This document shows, piece after piece, positions 1 to 3,461 of a stretch of DNA of 5,209 bases (position 1 is the stretch's first letter; each line of letters starts with the position of its first letter). Source of the DNA: Candidatus Kaiserbacteria bacterium (GTDB lineage Bacteria; Patescibacteriota; Minisyncoccia; Phycocordibacterales; Phycocordibacteraceae); contig JAHFMQ010000047.1 of assembly GCA_023267775.1 (NCBI GenBank), positions 1 through 5,209 of the forward strand. Reading direction: 5' to 3'. The position numbers and the translations under genes are program-made. The notes beneath the pieces are model-generated. The model was given only the letters and a program-made list of their open reading frames with translations. It ran no database searches and was not told the DNA's origin.

Positions 1-1
1 G

Positions 2-64
2 AACCAGGACGAAGACGCTGACAAACGCGGTGATGACTTCACTATCGTGGATTTTCCTAACTAA
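2..64 (+). CDS. C-terminal fragment of an unidentified protein with an acidic tail
   Basis: The left edge carries 20 in-frame sense codons followed by TAA. They read NQDEDADKRGDDFTIVDFPN. The tail is rich in Asp and Glu and ends in a short hydrophobic stretch. The frame is supported by its position immediately before a rho-independent terminator on the same strand, so the gene comes from the left and converges on rplK. An acidic tail with a terminal hydrophobic patch occurs in several DNA- and RNA-processing proteins, but 20 residues are too few to name a family, so no function is assigned. The rest of the gene lies outside the window. Confidence 0.55.
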   Translation, partial: NQDEDADKRGDDFTIVDFPN

Positions 65-84
65 GCACTTTAGTGCGCAAAGGA

Positions 85-119
85 TACAGCCGCCTTCTAG
101 GCGGCTGTGGTTCATTTTT
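85..119 (+). terminator. Intrinsic terminator of the left-edge plus-strand gene
   Basis: An 8-bp perfect GC-rich stem (CAGCCGCC 87-94 with GGCGGCTG 100-107, loop TTCTA, plus an outer A-U pair) is followed on the plus strand by GGTTCATTTTTA. It begins about 20 nt after the TAA at 62-64. On the minus strand the sequence after the hairpin has only a CCTTT run, so it would be a weak terminator for rplK at best. A smaller hairpin, GCAC TTTA GTGC, sits at 65-76. Confidence 0.75.
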
Positions 120-130
120 ATAAACAAAAT

Positions 131-550
131 TTATTTCACCTCGATCCCCATCGAACGGGCAGTGCCGGCGATCGTTTTTGCGGCTGCCTCTGGAGAAGTT
201 GCATTCATGTCCGAGATCTTCTCTTCAACGATTTTCGCGATTTGCGCCTTCGTAATGGTGCCTGCCTTTTCTTCGCCCGGCTTATGTGCGGCTTTCTCAA
301 GACCGAGTGCTTTCAAGATGAGTCGGGATGCCGGCGGATTCTTCATTGTAAACGTGAAGGAACGGTCATCGTATACCGAAAGCTCGATTGGGATGATGCT
401 GCCGCGCTTATCCTTCGTCGCCTCATTAAACTGAGATACGAATTGGCCAATGTTCACACCCGCAGGACCGAGCGCGGTACCCACAGGAGGAGCCGGCGTC
501 GCCTGGCCGCCGGGGATCTGCAATTTGATTTTCTTAACTACTTTAGCCAT
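131..550 (-). CDS. rplK: 50S ribosomal protein L11 (uL11)
   Basis: The product is the L11 protein of the large subunit. With 23S rRNA helices 43-44 it forms the GTPase-associated stalk base that contacts EF-Tu, EF-G and RelA. The 139-residue length is normal for the family. The N-terminal domain shows the Pro-rich PAPPVGTALGPAGVNIGQF segment (about residues 19-37), and YDDRSFTF near 60-67 is typical. The C-terminal rRNA-binding domain ends in the signature GTARSMGIEVK. The ATG at 550 gives the canonical MAKVVKKIKLQ start. There is no SD upstream, and a promoter is placed for a leaderless transcript. The gene follows secE and nusG as in most bacteria, but rplA does not follow it; a convergent plus-strand gene does. 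Confidence 0.98.
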   Translation of the reverse strand: MAKVVKKIKLQIPGGQATPAPPVGTALGPAGVNIGQFVSQFNEATKDKRGSIIPIELSVYDDRSFTFTMKNPPASRLILKALGLEKAAHKPGEEKAGTITKAQIAKIVEEKISDMNATSPEAAAKTIAGTARSMGIEVK

Positions 551-556
551 GGATAG

Positions 557-585
557 AATCTATATGAATAAACGTTTCTGGTCAA
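557..585 (-). promoter_or_regulatory. Sigma70-type promoter of rplK, probably leaderless
   Basis: On the minus strand the sequence has TTGACC (580-585), a 17-nt spacer and TAGATT (557-562). Six bases separate the -10 box from the rplK ATG, so the expected start of transcription falls at or next to the A of the start codon. The absence of an SD fits leaderless translation. The match is 5 of 6 bases at -35 and 4 of 6 at -10. No transcript data are available. Confidence 0.55.
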
Positions 586-600
586 TTTTTGTTTGAGAGT

Positions 601-779
601 TTCCTTCGCCCCATTTTTTGACCCCGGAGGTCAGGTCAAAATAATGTGGCATAAGTAAAGCTTTAAAATTCTTAAAAGAATTTTAAAGCTTCCTTCGCAG
701 AGTTTTTGGCAAGAACTGCCAGCCAAAAACTCTGCATAAGTGTGCGCTGTAAATTCATACATGAATTTACAGCTTCCTT
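601..779 (-). repeat. Tandem two-hairpin repeat between nusG and rplK
   Basis: Four hairpins lie head to tail. In minus-strand order they are: A, 746-758 with 761-773 (13 bp); B, 697-710 with 722-735 (14 bp perfect, 11-nt loop); C, 658-672 with 677-691 (15 bp perfect, loop TAAA); D, 608-623 with 634-650 (imperfect, 8-bp perfect core). Plus-strand junction motifs recur: TTCCTTCGC at 601 and 690, TTCCTT again at 774, and GCATAAGT at 649 and 734. A and C also resemble each other (GCTxTAAAxTTC and its complement). The layout is therefore two copies of a unit of about 85-89 bp, D+C and B+A. Stem sequences differ between copies while pairing is kept. None has a proper U-tract, so they do not look like ordinary terminators. 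Confidence 0.8.
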
Positions 780-1408
780 ATCTGCAAGAAATCGAGTTCG
801 ACCGGAGTCTCGCGTCCGAACATCGAAACCATGACTTTTACTTTGCCACGATCCTCGTCAATTTCACCCACCTTCCCTTCCAAATCCTTAAACGGACCAT
901 CGGCGATGACGATCGGATCATCCTTTACAAGATCGATCTTATGCTTCGGCGCTTCCGCTTTCATGCGCTTCATAAGTGACGAAACTTCACTTTCCTCCAT
1001 TGGAACGGGCGTGTTACCAGCACCAACGAATCCGGTCACGCGCGGTGTATTGCGCACAACAAACCATGAATCATCGTCAACGATCATGCGCACGAGAATG
1101 TAGCCCGGATAAATCTTTTCCTCTTCGACGAGGCGCTTGCCGCCTTTCACATGGATTTTCTTTTCAGTCGGAACGATGACATCGAATATTTTGTTTTCCA
1201 TACCGAGCGATTCGATACGCTGCTTCAAATTGCGTTCGACGGCATTTTCATATCCAGCATACGTGTGCACGGTGTACCAACGCGCGTCCTTTTCTTGCGG
1301 CGCAGTTTCATCGCGAATTTCTTTGCGCACGGATGGTGCGATATCTGCCATCCCGATTTCTTCCGGCAATTCCATTTCGCCACTGTGCATGTGCGGTGTA
1401 TCAGTCAT
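767..1408 (-). CDS. nusG: Transcription termination/antitermination factor NusG
   Basis: NusG binds the RNA polymerase clamp and links elongation to Rho or to ribosomal protein S10. The 213-residue product has an NGN domain from about residue 43 (RWYTVHTYAGYENAVERNL, later EEKIYPGYILVRM and RNTPRVTGFVG). A KOW domain spans about 163-213 (DDPIVIADGPFKDLEGKVGEIDEDRGKVKV, ending VELDFLQIRKL). It is longer than the usual roughly 180 residues because of a Glu/Asp-rich N-terminal extension of about 42 residues. The ATG at 1408 lies 5 nt after the secE stop with no SD, so translation is probably coupled to secE. An internal start near residue 20 is possible but would still leave an extension. The stop codon sits inside hairpin A of the downstream repeat. 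Confidence 0.97.
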   Translation of the reverse strand: MTDTPHMHSGEMELPEEIGMADIAPSVRKEIRDETAPQEKDARWYTVHTYAGYENAVERNLKQRIESLGMENKIFDVIVPTEKKIHVKGGKRLVEEEKIYPGYILVRMIVDDDSWFVVRNTPRVTGFVGAGNTPVPMEESEVSSLMKRMKAEAPKHKIDLVKDDPIVIADGPFKDLEGKVGEIDEDRGKVKVMVSMFGRETPVELDFLQIRKL

Positions 1409-1413
1409 ATGTA

Positions 1414-1599
1414 TTAGCGAATGATGAAACTACTCACGCCTAGACCGAAGATATAATCTAGGAGACCAACCACAAGCGCAATAACGAGTGCAATGAAAAT
1501 AACCACCAACGTATGCGCGAGTGCAGTCTGGTTTGATGGCCAGACAATGTGGGAGAATTCTTCGCGAACGTGCTTCAAATAAGTGAGTGGTGAGTACAT
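1414..1599 (-). CDS. secE: Preprotein translocase subunit SecE
   Basis: SecE is the small membrane subunit that clamps SecY in the SecYEG channel. The product has 61 residues from the ATG at 1599. It has the short single-span layout usual in most bacteria: a cytoplasmic amphipathic helix (SPLTYLKHVREEFSHIVWPSNQ, with the conserved VWPS segment) and one C-terminal membrane span (TLVVIFIALVIALVVGLLDYIFGLG). A TTG at 1620 would add seven residues, but MYSPLTYLK matches the family's usual start and the TTG abuts a U-tract, so the ATG is preferred. No SD is visible. nusG follows after 5 nt. The promoter is at 1653-1681, and a terminator-like hairpin lies in the leader. Confidence 0.95.
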   Translation of the reverse strand: MYSPLTYLKHVREEFSHIVWPSNQTALAHTLVVIFIALVIALVVGLLDYIFGLGVSSFIIR

Positions 1600-1615
1600 A
1601 AGCGGGTATGTTCTG

Positions 1616-1642
1616 ATCAAATAAAAAAGCCCTGCGGGCTTT
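1616..1642 (-). terminator. Terminator-like hairpin in the secE leader
   Basis: On the minus strand AAAGCCC (1636-1642) pairs with GGGCTTT (1626-1632) around a GCA loop, and the sequence continues as TTTATTTG. This has the form of an intrinsic terminator. It begins only about 4 nt after the start site predicted from the 1653-1681 promoter and ends about 17-20 nt before the secE ATG. It could be a back-up terminator for the unit upstream, an attenuator of secE-nusG, or a 5' stabilising hairpin. Confidence 0.65.
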
Positions 1643-1652
1643 CGATACTGAG

Positions 1653-1681
1653 AGTGTAGTACATGGTGTTGGGTGCGTCAA
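1653..1681 (-). promoter_or_regulatory. Sigma70-type promoter of secE-nusG
   Basis: The minus strand has TTGACG (1676-1681), a 17-nt spacer and TACACT (1653-1658). That is 5 of 6 and 4 of 6 consensus bases with ideal spacing. The predicted start of transcription is near 1646, giving a leader of about 47 nt to the secE ATG. The site lies between two minus-strand terminator-like hairpins, as expected for the head of a separate transcription unit. Confidence 0.65.
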
Positions 1682-1710
1682 TAGCGCTGGCTGGCTACAT
1701 TATGGTCGAT

Positions 1711-1755
1711 ACAAATAAAAAAGGCCCAGATGTTTGGTACAAACACCTGGGCCTT
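1711..1755 (-). terminator. Strong intrinsic terminator of the small-ORF unit
   Basis: AAGGCCCAG (1747-1755 on the minus strand) pairs with CTGGGCCTT (1721-1729). The stem continues through one mismatch (1730/1746) with five more pairs (1731-1735 with 1741-1745) and a 5-nt loop. The minus-strand 3' side runs CCTTTTTTTATTTGT. It lies 66 nt after the stop of the last small ORF. The tail TTTTTTATTTG is shared with the hairpin at 1616-1642. Confidence 0.88.
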
Positions 1756-1821
1756 ACCTTTTGCGAGGCTCTTTTTTTAATATCTTTCGATAGAGATGCC
1801 TCCTTTCTTTTGGACTGCTGT

Positions 1822-2049
1822 TTAAGCAGTCACGACTTGGGCTTGAGTCATTCTAGGGGAGAGCTGAACCAGTGGTGATTCAGAGTCTTCCTCAGAATGC
1901 GTACATTCACTTCTGTCACCTAGACAGACGAGCTTCCGACATTTCGGACGGGGGCAAGGTATTTCCACTTGCTTGCCTTTACCGTCTTGTGCCACGTAAA
2001 ACCGTCGAGCCGAGTCAGGGTCAGTGTTACCTCTTTTGTCCTTACTCAA
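1822..2049 (-). CDS. Small hypothetical protein with a Cys/His cluster
   Basis: No family is recognised. The 75-residue product starts with TTG at 2049. Its middle has Cys32, Cys37, Cys42, Cys49 and His51 in the string CPRPKCRKLVCLGDRSECTH, a spacing that could bind a metal, although it is not the usual CxxC zinc ribbon. The N-terminus is charged (SKDKRGNTDPDSARR) and the C-terminus acidic, then polar. The TTG overlaps the TGA of one upstream reading frame (2046-2048), which suggests coupling. A G-rich stretch (GAAAGGGTGGTGGC) precedes the start and may act as a loose SD. The TAA lies in the loop of a perfect 7-bp hairpin, GACTGCT/AGCAGTC (1813-1819 with 1825-1831). It is probably the last gene before the terminator at 1711-1755. 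It may be real, or may be the residue of a decayed gene. Confidence 0.5.
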   Translation of the reverse strand: MSKDKRGNTDPDSARRFYVAQDGKGKQVEIPCPRPKCRKLVCLGDRSECTHSEEDSESPLVQLSPRMTQAQVVTA

Positions 2050-2321
2050 GATGCCACCACCCTTTCTCCCCCTTGGGCTTGCTCACCGGAATGGTCCGCA
2101 GATCTTGCCTGAAATTCCCCAGACGTCTCGCGAGGGGCGGGTGCCACTATTTGTGATACACATGATTCTCGCTCCCGCGCCTCTGTTGCTATCCTCTGAC
2201 GGGTTCTCGATGGTAGCTGACTCCTTGTTCTGACGCGTCCCATCACCTGTCTCGACGATAACCTCGTTGATGTTTGGGAATTCCTTCTGCCGTTGCCAAA
2301 TTCTTGGCCATTTTTTTGCAT
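2046..2321 (-). CDS. Alternative overlapping ORF, Arg/Ser-rich
   Basis: From the ATG at 2321 this frame encodes 91 residues dominated by Arg, Ser, Gln and Glu, with no hydrophobic core visible. Two points favour it: an AGAGGGTGG run upstream of the ATG, and a TGA that overlaps the TTG of the next ORF. Its low-complexity composition looks like an out-of-frame reading of the 2083-2328 frame, so it is listed as the weaker alternative. Confidence 0.2.
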   Translation of the reverse strand: MQKNGQEFGNGRRNSQTSTRLSSRQVMGRVRTRSQLPSRTRQRIATEARERESCVSQIVAPAPRETSGEFQARSADHSGEQAQGGERVVAS

Positions 2322-2328
2322 GATCCAC
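2083..2328 (-). CDS. Hypothetical small protein, in phase with an upstream ATG across a TAG
   Basis: No family is recognised. From the GTG at 2328 the frame gives 81 residues: a basic, Trp-rich start (KKWPRIWQRQKEFPNINEVIVE), then a polar linker, then a Cys-containing end (IMCITNSGT, WGISGKICGPFR). Codon choice (AAC, ATC, GAG, AAG preferred) looks coding. The GTG has only an AGAAGAGG run touching it, a poor SD. The same frame extends without another stop back to a TAG at 2389-2391 and, beyond it, to an ATG at 2412 with an excellent SD. The natural gene may therefore be 2083-2412 with an in-frame amber codon at position 8 (readthrough, mutation or sequence error), or a re-initiating second cistron after a leader peptide. 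Two other frames overlap it (2046-2321 and 2243-2449). Confidence 0.45.
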   Translation of the reverse strand: MDHAKKWPRIWQRQKEFPNINEVIVETGDGTRQNKESATIENPSEDSNRGAGARIMCITNSGTRPSRDVWGISGKICGPFR

Positions 2329-2449
2329 CCTCTTCTCGATGAAATGCGTTGTCCTTAAGCCATTTTCCGCTCTCGAGAGAGGGTGCTTCTACGGGGAACG
2401 ATCGTGCTTCATGAAGCGCCTCCTTTCTGGTTATGTACCAAAGACCCAA
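2243..2449 (-). CDS. Alternative overlapping ORF with TTG start
   Basis: From the TTG at 2449 (GGAGG five bases upstream) this frame encodes 68 residues, including the protein-like stretch FPVEAPSLESGKWLKDNAFHREEGGSCKK. The promoter at 2463-2491 would start transcription near 2456, inside the GGAGG, so that SD would be cut and the start is doubtful. At the A7 tract (2311-2317) a one-base shift joins this frame to the 2083-2328 frame as ...GGSCKKWPRIWQ..., so this may be the N-terminal half of one frameshifted gene. Confidence 0.22.
   Translation of the reverse strand: MGLWYITRKEALHEARSFPVEAPSLESGKWLKDNAFHREEGGSCKKMAKNLATAEGIPKHQRGYRRDR
2389..2412 (-). CDS. Seven-codon ORF with a very strong SD; possible leader peptide
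   Basis: The ATG at 2412 is preceded by AAAGGAGG (2419-2426) at an ideal 6-nt spacing, the best ribosome binding site in the window. It opens MKHDRSP followed by TAG (2389-2391). Its ATG lies in the palindrome GCTTCATGAAGC (2406-2417). Predicted transcription from the 2463-2491 promoter gives a 5' leader of about 44 nt. It can be read as a leader peptide controlling the downstream ORF, or as the true start of a gene of 109 codons broken by one amber codon. Confidence 0.35.
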   Translation of the reverse strand: MKHDRSP

Positions 2450-2462
2450 TGATTCCTCCACT

Positions 2463-2492
2463 GGTATATACCTATTGACAACATGTGTCAAT
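2463..2492 (-). promoter_or_regulatory. Promoter of the small-ORF unit with overlapping operators
   Basis: The minus strand has TTGACA (2486-2491, a perfect -35), a 17-nt spacer and TATACC (2463-2468, 4 of 6 bases). The -35 lies inside the 19-bp inverted repeat ATTGACAACATGTGTCAAT (2474-2492). The -10 lies inside the perfect 10-bp palindrome GGTATATACC (2463-2472). This arrangement is typical of a promoter repressed by a dimeric DNA-binding protein. The regulator is not in the window. Confidence 0.65.
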
Positions 2493-2513
2493 ACATTGTA
2501 CTGCATAAGTATC

Positions 2514-2539
2514 TTGACAGAACTTGCATATACTGTCAA
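2514..2539. promoter_or_regulatory. Second TTGACAG/CTGTCAA inverted repeat
   Basis: TTGACAG (2514-2520) and CTGTCAA (2533-2539) form an inverted repeat with a 12-nt centre, 22 bp upstream of the 2474-2492 palindrome. Together the two give four copies of the TTGACA half-site in 66 bp. It may be an auxiliary operator, or an extra -35 element, but no good -10 pairs with it. Confidence 0.4.
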
Positions 2540-2570
2540 AAACAAACCGCGTATTACGCGCTTTGTTTTC
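2538..2570. terminator. Bidirectional intrinsic terminator
   Basis: AAAACAAA (2539-2546) pairs with TTTGTTTT (2562-2569), then after a C-C mismatch CGCG pairs with CGCG (2548-2551 with 2557-2560) around TATTA. Either strand ends the stem in a T-rich run: GTTTTTG on the minus strand, TTTGTTTTC on the plus. It lies 17 nt beyond the stop of the SIMPL gene and serves chiefly as its terminator on the minus strand. Confidence 0.8.
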
Positions 2571-2586
2571 TGTATGTAACGAGGAA

Positions 2587-3390
2587 TTACCGAATTTCGT
2601 AGGTAATTGATACCGAAGCGTTGTAGGTATTTTCTCCCGTTTGGATATTCGGTGCCGGTACTGATTTCGAATCTGCTGAGGCTCCCATGCCATACATCAC
2701 TGGATAATTATAGCCTCCTGATGATTCGCTGAAGTTCACGATCTTCCCGAGATGGACGCCGAGCTGTTTTGCAAGAAGGTCTGCTTGCGCTTTCGCTTTA
2801 TTAATTGCGTCTGCGCGAGCGGCATCGTAGCCAGCGGTTGAGTCGTCGAGCGCAAATTCAGGTCCATTTAGATTCTGTACCTCTAGCTTTCCGAGTCCGC
2901 TAAGAAGTGTTCCAACTGCAGAGAGGTTCCGCATGGTGACTTGAATCGTTTCAGACACTTGATAACCAGTTACTTTTGCTGGACGAACATAGTCGGGGCA
3001 GAGTGCTCCAGAGGGGCATGGATTTGGGTATGAATATTCCGGAGAGATGTTGTACGAGAGAGTCTTTATATCTTTCTCAGCAACGCCCTGCCCTTTTACA
3101 TAATCAATCGCGGCATTTGCCTGTTTGGTGGTGAGGGCCTGCGCGTCAGAGACAGTTGCTGAAGTGTTTTGAACTGTGAAGGAAATGCGTGCGACATCCG
3201 GAGGAAGTGTGGCTTGTCCATTACCTTGCACCGTCACGGTATCTGTCGCTGGTGCGCTGGGACGTCCGAAATTTCCTGCAGCAATCATCGTCTGTGCAAG
3301 CAAAAAGAGCGCGAGTACGGAGAGAACGGCAATAAGCGCAATGCGTACCGATTTGTTATCAAACATACTGTACATCGAATTATCATTCAT
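2587..3390 (-). CDS. SIMPL (DUF541) domain protein, membrane-anchored
   Basis: The 267-residue protein has one N-terminal membrane span (about residues 15-38, VRIALIAVLSVLALFLLAQTMIAAG) and an extracytoplasmic SIMPL/DUF541 domain. Family features seen are VTVQGNGQATLPPDVARISFTVQ (about 51-73), a DAQALTTKQANAAIDYVKGQGVAEKDIKTLSYNISPEY block, GYQVSETIQVTMRNLSAVGTLLSGL, the helix DAARADAINKAKAQADLLAKQLGVHLGKIVNFSESS, and the C-terminal strand ASVSITYEI. Proteins of this family (BP26/OMP28, YggE) are linked to periplasmic or surface functions and oxidative-stress tolerance, with no enzyme activity established. An insert with two Cys (NPCPSGALCPD) may form a disulfide. The ATG at 3390 has no SD; the next ATGs (residues 6 and 9) are less far upstream of the membrane span. 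The TAA falls in the AATTACC/GGTAATT inverted repeat (2585-2609). Confidence 0.93.
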   Translation of the reverse strand: MNDNSMYSMFDNKSVRIALIAVLSVLALFLLAQTMIAAGNFGRPSAPATDTVTVQGNGQATLPPDVARISFTVQNTSATVSDAQALTTKQANAAIDYVKGQGVAEKDIKTLSYNISPEYSYPNPCPSGALCPDYVRPAKVTGYQVSETIQVTMRNLSAVGTLLSGLGKLEVQNLNGPEFALDDSTAGYDAARADAINKAKAQADLLAKQLGVHLGKIVNFSESSGGYNYPVMYGMGASADSKSVPAPNIQTGENTYNASVSITYEIR

Positions 3391-3422
3391 AAGTAAAGAC
3401 GGGTTATTAATCTAATGGCGTC

Positions 3423-3451
3423 AGTATACTACCTGGTATATATGACGTCGA
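3423..3451 (-). promoter_or_regulatory. Promoter of the SIMPL gene inside an inverted repeat
   Basis: The minus strand has TCGACG (3446-3451, 4 of 6), a 17-nt spacer and TATACT (3423-3428, 5 of 6). The predicted start is near 3416, about 26 nt before the ATG. An imperfect inverted repeat covers it: CGTCA (3419-3423) and GTATA (3424-3428) against GTATA (3436-3440) and TGACG (3443-3447). The 10-mer TATATACCAG on the minus strand also occurs at the small-ORF promoter. Confidence 0.5.
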
Positions 3452-3461
3452 ACAAAGGAAA

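Noticed and set aside
107..556. Plus-strand ORFs over rplK
   Set aside because: Both are antisense shadows of the clearly recognisable L11 gene.
601..779. Hairpin array as a CRISPR array
   Set aside because: There are only two imperfect units, the repeated parts are short junction motifs, and the intervening parts are self-complementary rather than unique spacers.
1600..1620. TTG start of secE giving seven extra residues
   Set aside because: The ATG at 1599 gives the usual family N-terminus; the TTG lies directly against the U-tract of a hairpin and has no SD.
1680..1821. tRNA-Trp or rpmG upstream of secE, as in many bacteria
   Set aside because: No cloverleaf with a CCA anticodon and no L33-like frame were found; a reading through 1700-1780 only crosses the terminator stem.
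1663..2233. Plus-strand ORFs across the small-ORF region
   Set aside because: They run opposite to the promoter, SDs and terminator of this region, carry no recognisable motifs and have odd composition (Cys/Ser/Leu-rich), as expected of antisense readings.
2305..2325. Classic -1 slippery heptamer (A AAA AAA) as a programmed frameshift
   Set aside because: In the 2083-2328 frame the heptamer is in phase, but -1 slippage leads only to a short basic tail ending at 2243, and no clear downstream stimulator structure was seen.
2370..2379. CTCTCGAGAG palindrome
   Set aside because: It is a short loop-less palindrome within a possible coding frame and has no flanking regulatory context.
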